Part shown: positions 47,651 through 58,879 of the stretch, piece by piece | Layout: each line of letters starts with the position of its first letter | Position numbering within the stretch: the first letter of the stretch is position 1 | Notes under the pieces: generated by a model | Seen by the model: the letters and a program-made list of their open reading frames with translations, nothing else | Told to the model about the DNA's origin: nothing | The model's database searches: none | From: Bradyrhizobium sp. CCBAU 53421 | GTDB lineage: Bacteria > Pseudomonadota > Alphaproteobacteria > Rhizobiales > Xanthobacteraceae | Reading direction: 5' to 3' | DNA length: 64,000 bases | Assembly: GCF_015291625.1 (NCBI RefSeq) | Contig: NZ_CP030047.1 | Span: forward strand, 4,650,001-4,714,000 | Made by a program: the position numbers and the translations under genes

Positions 47651-48652
47651 ATGACAGAGCGTCACGGCAATCCCTCCGGCGAAGACTCTCTGATCGCGCG
47701 TTATTTCAAGCCGCTTGCGACCGACCCCGGCGCGTTCGGGCTCGACGACGACGCTGCCGCGCTGAGGGCGGCCGGCGAGGACATCGTGGTCACCACGGAT
47801 GCCATCGTCGAGGGCGTGCACTTCCTCCCCGACGATCCGCCCGGCACGCTGGCGCGCAAGGCGCTGCGGGTGAACCTGTCCGACATCGCTGCCAAGGGGG
47901 CGGTTCCGGCCGGCTTCGTGCTGACGCTGGCGCTGCGCCACGCCGAGGAGACATGGCTCAAGCCGTTTGCCGCGGCGCTCGGTGAGGACGCCAGTCATTA
48001 CGGCTGCCCGTTGCTTGGCGGCGACACGGTCTCGACGCCGGGGCCGCTGATGATCTCGATCACCGCGTTCGGGCGACTGCCTCAGGGCAAGATGGTGCAC
48101 CGCGCGGGAGCACAGGCCGGCGACCGCGTGTTCGTGACCGGTACGATCGGGGATGCCGCGCTCGGCCTCGATGTGCTCCGGGGCGGTCCAGTCGCGGCGG
48201 CGCTGGCGGGCGATGCCGCCGGTCGGGATTTTCTTGCCGCTCGCTACCGTGTTCCGCAACCGCGCAACGCACTTGCCAACGCCGTCCGCAGCTACGCGAG
48301 CGCGGCGATGGACGTGTCCGATGGTCTCGCCGGCGATCTGGCCAAGCTTTGTGCAGCAAGCGGTGTGACGGCCGTGATCAACGCGCCGAGCATCCCGTTG
48401 TCTCCCGTTGCCACGGGGCTGATCGCGCGCAAGGCGATCGGTATCGAAACCCTGATCGCCGGCGGCGATGACTATGAGCTCTTGTGCGCGGTCCCGGGCG
48501 ATCGCGCGGACGCCTTTCTGCGAGAGGCACGGCAGGCCAAGGTCGCCGTGACCGCCATCGGCGGCCTCATTGCAGGTTCGTCACCGCCGAGCTTCCTCGA
48601 CGGGCAGGGCAGGGAACTGGCACTGAAGCGGTTGTCCTACAGCCATTTCTAG
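47651..48652 (+). CDS. thiL: thiamine-monophosphate kinase
   Basis: A 333-residue AIR-synthase-fold kinase that phosphorylates thiamine monophosphate to the diphosphate cofactor. Motifs are LDDDAAAL (about 35), VVTTDAIVEGVHF (about 50), RVNLSDIAAKGAVP (about 75) and GGDTVSTPG (about 123). ATG 47651 (MTERHG) was chosen because GGGGAAGG lies upstream; earlier codons come from the repeat. The nusB-thiL order is common. Confidence 0.94.
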   Translation: MTERHGNPSGEDSLIARYFKPLATDPGAFGLDDDAAALRAAGEDIVVTTDAIVEGVHFLPDDPPGTLARKALRVNLSDIAAKGAVPAGFVLTLALRHAEETWLKPFAAALGEDASHYGCPLLGGDTVSTPGPLMISITAFGRLPQGKMVHRAGAQAGDRVFVTGTIGDAALGLDVLRGGPVAAALAGDAAGRDFLAARYRVPQPRNALANAVRSYASAAMDVSDGLAGDLAKLCAASGVTAVINAPSIPLSPVATGLIARKAIGIETLIAGGDDYELLCAVPGDRADAFLREARQAKVAVTAIGGLIAGSSPPSFLDGQGRELALKRLSYSHF

Positions 48653-48875
48653 AATTCCCCCGCCTGATGGCGCCGATTTTCCTTCTAAATAGCTGCCGAT
48701 ATCGGCGTTTTCGGCCGTAGGTGGCGTTGCACAGCGGTAACGATTTTGGCAAGGTCGCGCCCGATTTGGGGCAATCCGTTTTTGGGGAGGGTTGTCCTCG
48801 CAAAATAAGCGCCTGCCGCCCCCTAGCGGCACAAGAAGGCGCGGGGGTTACATCAAGGATCTGAGGCAACATTCA

Positions 48876-50996
<2,121 letters not shown>

Positions 50997-51020
50997 ACGG
51001 CGGACACAACTGAAACGAAG

Positions 51021-51052
51021 CCCCGCGGTGAAAGCCGCGGGGTTTTATTTTT
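51021..51052 (+). terminator. rho-independent terminator after hppA
   Basis: Stem CCCCGCGG/CCGCGGGG (51021-51028 with 51035-51042) followed by TTTTATTTTT. Confidence 0.9.
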
Positions 51053-51084
51053 GAACCAGACGCGAACAATACGGAGATCAATCG

Positions 51085-51240
51085 ATGTCGCTCTCATCCG
51101 CCCGGAACTACGCGCTCCGCGCCTCGAAGTCGCAGGATCAGAAGGAGGCGATCGAGCTGCTGTCGCAGGCGATCATGGAACTGGCGATGTCGATCGAGGC
51201 AACCGACGCCAAGCTCAAGAAGATCAACAAGTCTTCGTAG
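51085..51240 (+). CDS. 51-residue conserved small protein
   Basis: A short frame, MSLSSARNYALRASKSQDQK at the N-terminus, then one amphipathic helix (EAIELLSQAIMELAMSIEA) and a Lys-rich tail KLKKINKSS. CGGAG lies 9 bases before the ATG. It starts right after the hppA terminator. High helix propensity and a clear ribosome site support translation. Function unknown. Confidence 0.65.
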   Translation: MSLSSARNYALRASKSQDQKEAIELLSQAIMELAMSIEATDAKLKKINKSS

Positions 51241-51261
51241 TGCTCATCGCGATGGAGGCCG

Positions 51262-52269
51262 TTACTTGACCTCCATCTGCAATCCTTCCTTCTCGATGAT
51301 CGCCGCGAACTTCTTCGTCTCGGCGTCGACGAAATCGGAGAACTGCTGCGGCGTGCCGTAGTCGGCGCGCGCGCCCATGCCGGCGATGTTCTTCTTGACG
51401 TCGGCGCGTTCCAGCATCGCCTTGATCTGGCGGTTCAGCTCGTCGACGACGGGCGCCGGCGCGGTCTTCGGCAGGAACACGCCGAACCAGGACGCAACGT
51501 CGAACTTGGCGAGCTCCGGCGCACCTTCGCGCATCACCGGCAGATTGGGCGCGGACTCGCTGCGTTCGGTGGTGGTGACGCAGAGCCCGTTCAGCTTGCC
51601 GTCCAGCACCTGCGGCAGCGACGGATAGAGATTGTCGAACAGGATCTGGATGTCGCCGGCGAGCCCGGCCTGCAGCGCGGGGCCCGCGCCGCGGAACGGC
51701 ACATGCGTCATCTTCAGCCCAGTGAGTTGCAGGAACCAGGCGCCGGTGAGGTGAGGGCTCTGCCCGGTGCCGGACGAGCCGTAGGTGAGCTTGTCGGGGT
51801 TCTTCTTCAGATAGGCGATCAGTTCGGGGATCGACTTGATGCCGGTCGACGGATGCGCCGAGACGATGTTCGGGATCCTGATCATGTTGGAGACCGCCTG
51901 CAACTGGTCGGCCTTGTAGGTCAGGTTGCGGAAGATGCTGAAGGCGATCGCGTTCGGGCCGGGATTGCCGATCAGGATGGTGTGGCCGTCGCCCTTGCTG
52001 CGGGCGACCTCCGATGTGCCGATGGTGCCGCCGGCGCCGGAGCGATTCTCCACCACGACCGATTGGCCCCAGAGCGGCTGCAGATGCGCCGCGAGCAACC
52101 GGCCCATCACGTCGGTCGAGCCGCCGGCCGCGGCGGGCACGATGATCCGAACTGTTTCGGTCGGCCGCCAGTCGCCGGCGCCGAGGCTGGCACGCGGCAG
52201 GATCGACGCGGCCGCCAACGCGGCCGTGCCCGACAATACCGTACGACGGGAAAATCTGTTCGCTCTCAC
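51262..52269 (-). CDS. tripartite tricarboxylate transporter substrate-binding protein (Bug family)
   Basis: A 335-residue periplasmic binding protein. The N-terminus RFSRRTVLSGTAALAAASIL is a Tat-like signal. The mature part has the Bug landmarks: VRIIVPAAAGGSTDVMGRLL, VVENRSGAGG, YGSSGTGQSPHL and FRGAGPALQAGLAGDIQ. It binds a carboxylate or similar small acid for a TctAB partner; no partner gene is adjacent, although a tctA remnant exists at 32871. Orphan Bug proteins are common in this group. Confidence 0.9.
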   Translation of the reverse strand: MRANRFSRRTVLSGTAALAAASILPRASLGAGDWRPTETVRIIVPAAAGGSTDVMGRLLAAHLQPLWGQSVVVENRSGAGGTIGTSEVARSKGDGHTILIGNPGPNAIAFSIFRNLTYKADQLQAVSNMIRIPNIVSAHPSTGIKSIPELIAYLKKNPDKLTYGSSGTGQSPHLTGAWFLQLTGLKMTHVPFRGAGPALQAGLAGDIQILFDNLYPSLPQVLDGKLNGLCVTTTERSESAPNLPVMREGAPELAKFDVASWFGVFLPKTAPAPVVDELNRQIKAMLERADVKKNIAGMGARADYGTPQQFSDFVDAETKKFAAIIEKEGLQMEVK

Positions 52270-52362
52270 GCGCTTACCCCCTGCTCAGGCTTCTTGTTTG
52301 GAGCAAGCGTAGGGGACCGCTTGCCCGTGAGACAAGCGACAAACTGGCGCAGTGCTTAAGCT

Positions 52363-52842
52363 CTAGTTGAAGCTCAGCAGCTTGAAGAGCGGTGTCAGGT
52401 AGGACATTTCCTGGCCCGACGTCGGCGTGGAGCGGCTGACGAAGTCGAAGATCTTGCCGTCCTTCAGGCCGTAATTGGCGAGCCGGCGCACCTGGCGGTT
52501 CTTGTCGAAATAGACCGCGATGACGCGCTGGTCGACTACGCGCTGGTTCATGAACGCGACCGGCCGCGAGGTCCGCTGCGAGATGTAATAGAACACCTCG
52601 CCGTCCAGCGTTGCGACCGTCGAGGGCGTGCCGAGCACGATCAGCACCTGATCCTGGCTCGCGCCGATCGGAATCTGCTCGAGCGCGCCGTCGGGCAGGA
52701 TGTAGCCCTTCTGGAATTGCTCGCCGGCGCAGCCGCCGAGCGCGGCCGCGCAGAACAGGCCAACGACCGCGAGGGCGCGGAAGCGCGTGAAGAACCCGCG
52801 CGCGGGAGCCGCGCGAGACTGTCTGGGAAGAGTGTGGTTCAT
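52363..52842 (-). CDS. bamE: outer-membrane assembly lipoprotein BamE
   Basis: A 159-residue lipoprotein of the BAM complex that inserts beta-barrels in the outer membrane. It has a signal peptide ending in the lipobox LGGC (Cys about residue 38). The SmpA/OmlA domain is marked by GYILPDGALEQIPIGASQ, VLIVLGTPSTV and GEVFYYIS. ATG 52842 follows GTTCCGCCG and was chosen so that the signal segment is near the N-terminus. It is divergent from the cytochrome chaperone gene. Confidence 0.9.
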   Translation of the reverse strand: MNHTLPRQSRAAPARGFFTRFRALAVVGLFCAAALGGCAGEQFQKGYILPDGALEQIPIGASQDQVLIVLGTPSTVATLDGEVFYYISQRTSRPVAFMNQRVVDQRVIAVYFDKNRQVRRLANYGLKDGKIFDFVSRSTPTSGQEMSYLTPLFKLLSFN

Positions 52843-52979
52843 CGGCGGAACTGATCCGTCCCCTTGCATCGGCCGGAGCATTGACGTACCGGGCAGCTCA
52901 ATGGATTGCAATCATGCCGAGCTCCAATGGATGAGCCCTCAACAGGCGTCCTTTGGGGGACCGGCAGCCGGAACCCGCT

Positions 52980-53531
52980 ATGCTTTGGCCGTTCAATCAC
53001 TTCAGAAGACCCCGGGTGCCCGCGCGCAGCACCATTGAGACCATCTATGGCATGATCGTGACGCAGGCGCGAGAACCGTTATTTTACCGTGACTTGGGCG
53101 TTCCGGACACGGTTAACGGCCGTTTTGACCTGCTTCTGATGCATCTGTGGCTGGTGCTGCGGCGGTTGAAATCCGTCGAGGGCGGGGTGGAGCTGTCGCA
53201 GGCCCTGTTCGATCATTTCTGCATCGATATGGACGACAATCTCCGGGAAATGGGCGTCGGCGACCTCACGGTGCCGAAGCGCATGCAGGCGTTCGGCGAG
53301 GCCTTCTACGGCCGCACCGCGGCCTATGATCTGGCGCTCACCGATAGCGAGGAGGCCTTGGCCCAGTCGTTCTGCAAGAACATCCTCAATGGTCAGAACA
53401 TCGACAAGGCCCGCGAACTTGCCGCCTATGCCCGCGAGGCGATCGCCGAGCTGGCGCGTACCGACCTCGCGGCGCTGATGAAGGGGGCGTGGCGCTTCCC
53501 GGCGCCGCAGGCAGCGAGGACGACGGCATGA
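52980..53531 (+). CDS. ubiquinol-cytochrome c chaperone family protein
   Basis: A 183-residue protein of the CBP3/UQCC1 family, which assists assembly of the cytochrome bc1 complex. Motifs are IYGMIVTQAREPLFYRDLGV, then GRFDLLLMHLWLVLRRL and LFDHFCIDMDDNLREMGVGD. ATG 52980 (MLWPFNHF) gives the usual length. It overlaps the next gene by 4 bp (ATGA). The bamE / chaperone / DUF177 / plsX / fabH / ihfA order is typical of Rhizobiales. Confidence 0.9.
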   Translation: MLWPFNHFRRPRVPARSTIETIYGMIVTQAREPLFYRDLGVPDTVNGRFDLLLMHLWLVLRRLKSVEGGVELSQALFDHFCIDMDDNLREMGVGDLTVPKRMQAFGEAFYGRTAAYDLALTDSEEALAQSFCKNILNGQNIDKARELAAYAREAIAELARTDLAALMKGAWRFPAPQAARTTA

Positions 53532-54121
53532 GCGGCAGCACCACTGGGCGAACAGATGCAACGCGCGACCGCGATCCCTGGCGGGTTCTGGTCAATGTGG
53601 CGCAGATTCCCGAGACCGGCCTGCATCGCGAGATCACAGCCGACGAGGCGACCCGCAAGGCGATGGCCGCGGTCGCGGAATTGCGCGAAGTCATCTCCGC
53701 GCATGCCGCGTTCGACCTGCAGCCCAAGAGCGACGGCAGCTACCACGTCACCGGCCGGGTTCAGGCCCGCATCGGTCAGACCTGCGTGGTGACGCTCGAT
53801 CCGATCGAGAACGGGATCGACGAGCCGATCGACGTGGTGTTCGCACCGCCCGAGCAGATTCCGGAGATGGCCGACCTCGTCGACGACGCCGAGGAAAGCG
53901 ACGAGGAGACCCCGGACCCGCCGGAGCCGATCACTGGCGGCTTCATCGATATCGGCCGGCTTGCCACCGATGCGCTGTTTCTCGGCATAGACCCATATCC
54001 GCGCAAGGCGGATGCGGTCTTTGAACAAGAGGTCGAAGCGCCTGATCCGGAAAATCATCCCTTTGCGGCGCTGAAAGCGCTGAAGGACAACGGCGACGGC
54101 AAGAAGCCCAAGGGCGGCTAA
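53528..54121 (+). CDS. DUF177 (YceD-like) protein
   Basis: A 197-residue acidic protein. In E. coli yceD precedes rpmF-plsX, and family members are linked to 23S rRNA accumulation. Markers are QTCVVTLDPIENGIDEPIDV and DIGRLATDALFLGIDPYPR. The central part is very acidic (DLVDDAEESDEET). rpmF is not between this gene and plsX here. A 10-bp unit GGGCGGCTAA is repeated at its 3' end (54113-54132). Confidence 0.88.
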   Translation: MSGSTTGRTDATRDRDPWRVLVNVAQIPETGLHREITADEATRKAMAAVAELREVISAHAAFDLQPKSDGSYHVTGRVQARIGQTCVVTLDPIENGIDEPIDVVFAPPEQIPEMADLVDDAEESDEETPDPPEPITGGFIDIGRLATDALFLGIDPYPRKADAVFEQEVEAPDPENHPFAALKALKDNGDGKKPKGG

Positions 54122-54452
54122 GGGCGGCTAAGGGCAGTTGAGCGCAGCCAGCCCCAACATTTGAGGGGATGGCTTGCCTGCAGGTCCGCGCGAGGGGTGT
54201 TCGCCGCTACTTCAAATGACCGTCGCAATGCATTGAAATACAATGTATTTCTGATATATCTGAGACTGTTGCGTGACGGTTCGGCGACCCCATCCTTTGT
54301 GGTCAAGAGGTTGTGTCGGACCGCGGACACGCTATTGTCGCGGCCCGGCCGGGACCCGAGTTGGTGTTTCGCCGGACGCCGTTGACGGCGGTGACTTCAA
54401 GCTCGCGGTCTTCGTCTGAAGGGCTGCGGGAGAGCAGGCTTCCGGGACGTTC
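54122..54452. other. 331-bp region between the DUF177 gene and plsX
   Basis: No gene seen. It contains an AT-rich island (54225-54270, with TGATATATCTGAGAC) likely to hold the promoter of the plsX-fabH-ihfA unit. The rpmF gene often found here is absent. Confidence 0.4.
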
Positions 54453-55514
54453 ATGCCTCATAAGGTTCGAATAGCGCTTGACGCCATGGGGGGCGACGTC
54501 GGCGCTTCCGTCGTCATTCCCGGCGCCGCAATCTCGTTGAGCCGTCATCCCGACAGCGAATTCCTGCTGGTCGGGGACCAGGCCCAGATCGAGCCGGAGC
54601 TCGCGAAACATCCTGCGCTGAAGGCGGTATCGAAGGTGATCCATACCGACGTCGCCGTGAAAAATGACGAGAAGCCGAGCCAGGCGCTGCGGCGGACCCG
54701 CCGGGCGTCCTCGATGTGGCTGGCGATCGACGCGGTGAAGCATGGCGAGGCCGATGTCGCGGTCTCCGCCGGCAATACCGGTGCGCTGATGGCGATGGGC
54801 GGGCTCAATCTGCGGACGCTGCCCGGCGTCGACCGCCCGGCGCTCGCCGCGGTGTGGCCGACGCTGCGCGGCGATTCGGTCGTGCTCGATCTCGGAGCCT
54901 CGATCGGCGGCGATGCCCGCCATCTGGCGACGCTGGCGGTGATGGGCAGCGCGATGGCGAGCGTGCTGTTCAATCTGGAACGGCCGACCGTCGGCCTGCT
55001 TAACATCGGGTCCGAGGAGATCAAGGGCCACGGCGAAATCCGCGAGGCGGCCGAGATGCTGCGTGCGATGAACTCGAGCCAGTTCGACTATATCGGCTTC
55101 GTCGAGGGCGATGCGATCGGCAAGGGGCTCGCCGACGTCATCGTGTCGGAAGGGTTCAGCGGCAATATCGCGCTCAAGGCCGCCGAGGGAACCGCGCGCC
55201 AGATGTTCACGCTGCTGCGCGAGGCGATGTCGTCGAGCTGGCTGGCGCGGATCGGCTACCTGTTTGCCCGCGGTGCGTTCCAGAAGCTGCGCGACAAGCT
55301 CGATCCGAACAAGTCGAATGGCGGGCTGCTGCTCGGCCTGAACGGCGTGGTGGTCAAGAGCCATGGCGGCATCAACGCGGAAGGCTTTGCCTATGCGGTG
55401 GATGTTGGCTATGAGATGGCCCACTACGATCTCCTCACCAAGATCAATCAGATGCTCAACCGCGACGGCGGCGCCCTGGTAAAGGCGCAGACCGCGCAGG
55501 AGGCTGTCTCGTGA
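54453..55514 (+). CDS. plsX: phosphate acyltransferase PlsX
   Basis: A 353-residue enzyme that makes acyl-phosphate from acyl-ACP for phospholipid synthesis. Motifs are [11 protein letters not shown] (about 6-16), [15 protein letters not shown] (about 104-118) and [13 protein letters not shown] (about 235-247). It overlaps fabH by 4 bp; plsX-fabH pairing is widespread. Confidence 0.95.
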   Translation: MPHKVRIALDAMGGDVGASVVIPGAAISLSRHPDSEFLLVGDQAQIEPELAKHPALKAVSKVIHTDVAVKNDEKPSQALRRTRRASSMWLAIDAVKHGEADVAVSAGNTGALMAMGGLNLRTLPGVDRPALAAVWPTLRGDSVVLDLGASIGGDARHLATLAVMGSAMASVLFNLERPTVGLLNIGSEEIKGHGEIREAAEMLRAMNSSQFDYIGFVEGDAIGKGLADVIVSEGFSGNIALKAAEGTARQMFTLLREAMSSSWLARIGYLFARGAFQKLRDKLDPNKSNGGLLLGLNGVVVKSHGGINAEGFAYAVDVGYEMAHYDLLTKINQMLNRDGGALVKAQTAQEAVS

Positions 55515-56488
55515 CTGCGATACGTTCGGTAGTGCTCGGCTGCGGCTCATATTTGCCGGAGCGGGTTTTGACCAATGCCGAACTGGCTCAGCGAATCGAT
55601 ACGTCGGACGACTGGATCGTGCAGCGGACCGGCATCAGCGAGCGCCACATCGCCGCCGATGACGAGTTCACCTCGCATCTGGCCATCAACGCCGCGCGTG
55701 CCGCGCTTGCCGATGCCAAGATCGACGCCCAGTCGATCGACCTGATCGTGCTGGCGACCTCGACGCCCGACAATACCTTTCCGGCGACGGCGGTCGCAGT
55801 CCAGCACGCGCTCGGCATCAATCACGGCGTCGCGTTCGATCTGCAGGCGGTGTGCTCCGGTTTCGTTTTTGCCCTGGCCACGGCCGACAATTTCCTGCGC
55901 GCCGGCCACCACAAGCGGGCGCTGGTGATCGGGGCCGAGACCTTTTCGCGCATCCTCGACTGGAACGACCGCGGCACCTGCGTGCTGTTCGGTGATGGCG
56001 CCGGCGCGGTGGTGCTGGAAGCGCAGCAGCATTCCGGCACGACGGACGATCCCGGCGTGCTGACGACGCATCTGCGCTCGGATGGACGGCACAAGTCGAA
56101 GCTGTTCGTCGATGGCGGTCCGGGCTCGACCAAGACGGTTGGCTACCTCCGGATGGAGGGCCGCGAGGTGTTCAAGCACGCGGTCGGCATGATTACCGAC
56201 GTGATCGTCGATGCCTTCAACGCCACCGGCTTTACTGCCGACGACATCACCTGGTTCATTCCGCATCAGGCCAACAAGCGAATCATCGATGCGTCGGCCC
56301 ATAAGCTCCATATTGCGCCGCAGAAGGTGGTCTTGACGGTCGACAAGCACGGCAACACCTCGGCGGCCTCGATTCCGCTCGCGCTGTCGGTCGCCGTGAA
56401 GGATGGACGCGTCAAGAAGGGCGATCTGGTGCTGTTCGAGGCGATGGGCGGCGGCTTCACCTGGGGTTCGGCGCTCGTGCGCTGGTAG
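55511..56488 (+). CDS. fabH: 3-oxoacyl-ACP synthase III
   Basis: A 325-residue condensing enzyme that starts fatty acid synthesis from acetyl-CoA and malonyl-ACP. The catalytic triad is visible: Cys115 in [10 protein letters not shown], His in [10 protein letters not shown] (about 251) and Asn in KHGNTSAAS (about 281). [14 protein letters not shown] at the N-terminus is typical. Confidence 0.96.
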   Translation: MTAIRSVVLGCGSYLPERVLTNAELAQRIDTSDDWIVQRTGISERHIAADDEFTSHLAINAARAALADAKIDAQSIDLIVLATSTPDNTFPATAVAVQHALGINHGVAFDLQAVCSGFVFALATADNFLRAGHHKRALVIGAETFSRILDWNDRGTCVLFGDGAGAVVLEAQQHSGTTDDPGVLTTHLRSDGRHKSKLFVDGGPGSTKTVGYLRMEGREVFKHAVGMITDVIVDAFNATGFTADDITWFIPHQANKRIIDASAHKLHIAPQKVVLTVDKHGNTSAASIPLALSVAVKDGRVKKGDLVLFEAMGGGFTWGSALVRW

Positions 56489-56618
56489 CGCATCGTCAAA
56501 GAGTATCGGCAGGTTGCTGGCATCTTTCCGGCGGCCGGATGCTGGTCGCTGTTGACCATTGCGCGCTAAGCTTTTAATTTCAGTCAAGAAATTGTTCGCC
56601 GAGAGTGCGGGGCAGGCG

Positions 56619-56954
56619 ATGACCACGGGAACCGGAAAAACAGTGACGCGCGTCGATTTGTGCGAGGCGGTCTACCAAAAGGTAGGTCTGTCGCGCACGG
56701 AATCGTCGGCGTTTGTCGAGTTGGTGCTGAAGGAGATCACCGATTGCCTGGAAAAGGGCGAGACGGTGAAGCTGTCCTCGTTCGGCTCCTTCATGGTGCG
56801 CAAGAAGGGCCAGCGTATCGGCCGCAATCCGAAGACCGGCACCGAGGTGCCGATCTCGCCGCGGCGTGTGATGGTGTTCAAGCCGTCGGCGATCCTGAAG
56901 CAGCGGATCAATGGCCACGTCGTCACCAATGGCGACGGCAGCAAGGCCGACTAG
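56619..56954 (+). CDS. ihfA: integration host factor subunit alpha
   Basis: A 111-residue DNA-bending protein of the HU/IHF family. [20 protein letters not shown] at the N-terminus, [20 protein letters not shown] in the middle, and the DNA-contacting arm [20 protein letters not shown] (in two pieces) identify IhfA. ATG 56619 (MTTGTGK) gives the usual length. Followed by a MerR gene, as in many Rhizobiales. Confidence 0.95.
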   Translation: MTTGTGKTVTRVDLCEAVYQKVGLSRTESSAFVELVLKEITDCLEKGETVKLSSFGSFMVRKKGQRIGRNPKTGTEVPISPRRVMVFKPSAILKQRINGHVVTNGDGSKAD

Positions 56955-57051
56955 AGCGTTTTCAAGCGAAGTGGATACCCGGTTCGCGTGAAGAAAGCGC
57001 GCCAAAGCTAGAGCTCCCGTTCCGATTCAATCGGAGCGGAAAGGCTCTAGG
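56951..57051. repeat. Rhizobiales intergenic repeat
   Basis: It starts CTAGAGCGTTTTCAAGCGAA, continues GTGGATACCCGGTTCGCGTG, has a central palindrome TCCGATTCAATCGGA, and closes with GGCTCTAG, which pairs with the start. I recognise it as a repeat frequent in Bradyrhizobium and related genomes. Partial copies occur at 468-512 and 23106-23135. Confidence 0.75.
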
Positions 57052-57075
57052 CATTGAAGCCAGAGGAGCGGGCAT

Positions 57076-57672
57076 TTGGACAAGGCGCCGGATGCGTTCC
57101 GTACCATCAGCGAAGTCGCAGACGAGCTCGATATTCCCCAGCATGTGCTGAGGTTCTGGGAAACGCGCTTCGCGCAGATCAAGCCGATGAAGCGCAGCGG
57201 CGGACGCCGCTATTACCGCCCCGACGACGTCGACCTGCTCAAGGGCATCCGCCGGCTGCTCTACGGCGAGGGCTACACCATCCGCGGCGTGCAGCGGATC
57301 CTGAAGGAGCACGGCATCAAGTCGGTGCAGGGCATCGCCGACCAGACCGCCGCCGTTTCGTTCGGCGCGGTCGAGGAGGCGGTCGGCAACAGCATGGCCG
57401 AACCCGACGACCTCGAGAGCAATGACGGCCTCGATTTCGACGGCGAGGAGGGCGATGGCGACGAGCAGGGCATCGACTACCGATTCGTCGATCCCGACGA
57501 GGACCCGATCCTGTCGACCTACAAGAAGGCGCACGCCCACCCGGGAAAAGCGTCCGCCGCGCCGCCGGTGCGCGCGTCCGTTCCGCCAGCGGATCGGGAG
57601 CGGCTCGAACGCGCGCTGCAGGAGCTGGTCGCCTGCCGGCAGCTGATCGACGCGGCGATGAAGGACGGCTGA
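57076..57672 (+). CDS. MerR-family transcriptional regulator
   Basis: A 198-residue regulator with a TTG start (57076) preceded by GAGGAGCGG. The MerR DNA-binding domain covers about residues 9-75: [20 protein letters not shown], then [19 protein letters not shown]. The C-terminal half is very acidic and then Pro/Ala-rich, without metal-binding Cys, so the signal is unknown. It follows ihfA in the same direction. Confidence 0.9.
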   Translation: MDKAPDAFRTISEVADELDIPQHVLRFWETRFAQIKPMKRSGGRRYYRPDDVDLLKGIRRLLYGEGYTIRGVQRILKEHGIKSVQGIADQTAAVSFGAVEEAVGNSMAEPDDLESNDGLDFDGEEGDGDEQGIDYRFVDPDEDPILSTYKKAHAHPGKASAAPPVRASVPPADRERLERALQELVACRQLIDAAMKDG

Positions 57673-57771
57673 GCCAAGGAAGCTGGCATGGGAACCGAGC
57701 CCCCGGATTGCTCCGTTTAAGGGCCCGCGCCGCCTTGCGCGAACGCCGGATCGCAGCTAATGGAACGGCAT

Positions 57772-57849
57772 CGGAGCGTGGCGCAGCCCGGTTAGCGCAC
57801 TAGTCTGGGAGACTAGGGGTCGGAGGTTCAAATCCTCTCGCTCCGACCA
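57772..57849 (+). tRNA. tRNA-Pro (anticodon GGG)
   Basis: Complete cloverleaf with acceptor stem CGGAGCG/CGCTCCG (57772-57778 and 57839-57845), anticodon stem CTAGT/ACTAG, anticodon GGG at 57807-57809, T-loop GGTTCAAATCC, and an encoded CCA at 57847-57849. Confidence 0.96.
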
Positions 57850-57912
57850 TTTTTCAAAGCATGCGATTCTTGAAGGCAATCGGGCCCGGTCTGGGACCCG
57901 ATGCGGCCGTCG

Positions 57913-58425
57913 TCAGGTCTCGAAATCCATCGCGGCAATCAGACACGCCTTTTCCAGACGGTTATTGAGCATCGCGAGCTTGGCGGTGAACTCGGCCAGT
58001 TCAGGCTCGCTGAATTCCTCGAACACGGTCTTCTTGAACGCCTTGTGCTGGTCGGCGAGGCCAGCCAGATGCTTGCGGGTCTTGTCGGTCAGCGACAGCC
58101 GCACCACACGCGCATCGGCCGGGGAGGGCGCGCGGCGCAGCAGCTCCTTCTGTTCGAGCAGCTTGGACTGCGTGGTCACGAACGACGGATCGACGTGCAG
58201 CAGCTTCGACACCACGTTGATCGGCACGCCGTCATCCTTGTCGAGATCCGAGATCGCGATCAGGATCATCCATTGCGGACCGCTGACGCCAAGCGCCTTG
58301 CCCCAGAGCTGGCGGACCCGTTCGAGATGCGAATTGATGGACGAGATCTCGAGCGTAAAGCGCTTGATAATGTCGAGATGCTCGATGGCGCGCTGGCGCG
58401 CCTGATCCTTCCTGGTCACTGACAC
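57913..58425 (-). CDS. MarR-family transcriptional regulator
   Basis: A 170-residue winged-helix regulator. The recognition region is INVVSKLLHVDPSFVTTQSK (about residues 68-87) and the wing is PADARVVRLSLT (about 103-114). The ligand and targets are unknown. It is divergent from the large porin gene, 450 bp away, and convergent with the tRNA. Confidence 0.88.
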   Translation of the reverse strand: MSVTRKDQARQRAIEHLDIIKRFTLEISSINSHLERVRQLWGKALGVSGPQWMILIAISDLDKDDGVPINVVSKLLHVDPSFVTTQSKLLEQKELLRRAPSPADARVVRLSLTDKTRKHLAGLADQHKAFKKTVFEEFSEPELAEFTAKLAMLNNRLEKACLIAAMDFET

Positions 58426-58879
58426 AGCTTCCCCTTCCCTAGGTGCCGACTCAGCTTTGTGCTGATTTATTTCTTGTTTTCCCGCGCCGGCGGGACGTTT
58501 TTTCTAGTAAGTCGCTCAGGAAGGCAAGTGAACGTAAAGCAATTATGATGCGTGTGTGACGATTGGGCTATTTGGGGTGCGACAAATTTGCCCATACAGG
58601 TAAGTGGCTTAAGGCGAGCGTTGCTGGCGGGACACAGTGTGGCCGCATTCGCATTCCTGACTTTATAAACTATTTTGATCGGCGAACTTGCCAATGCATA
58701 TTGAACCCGGCGGTAGGGGAATCTCGATCGTCCCGTTGCGGTGATCGTTCAAGTCCGTCGCACACCACAGATTGATCTGAGGGTGCGAGGTTTGGGGAAA
58801 ACGGTCTTGGACAATGCGGGAGGATCACGGGGCGCTCGCGACCCGGACTCTACGCATATGAGCAACTTGGAGGTTTGAT
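58426..58879. other. 454-bp divergent region upstream of the porin
   Basis: An AT-richer spacer with no protein-like frame. It must hold the porin promoter and a long 5' leader, as well as the MarR promoter. No riboswitch recognised. The porin start is preceded by TTGGAGG, a strong ribosome site. Confidence 0.45.

Noticed and set aside
54161..54385. A 74-codon plus-strand frame that might stand for the missing rpmF
   Set aside because: The product has no L32 features (no basic AVP-type start, no Cys pair) and no ribosome site.
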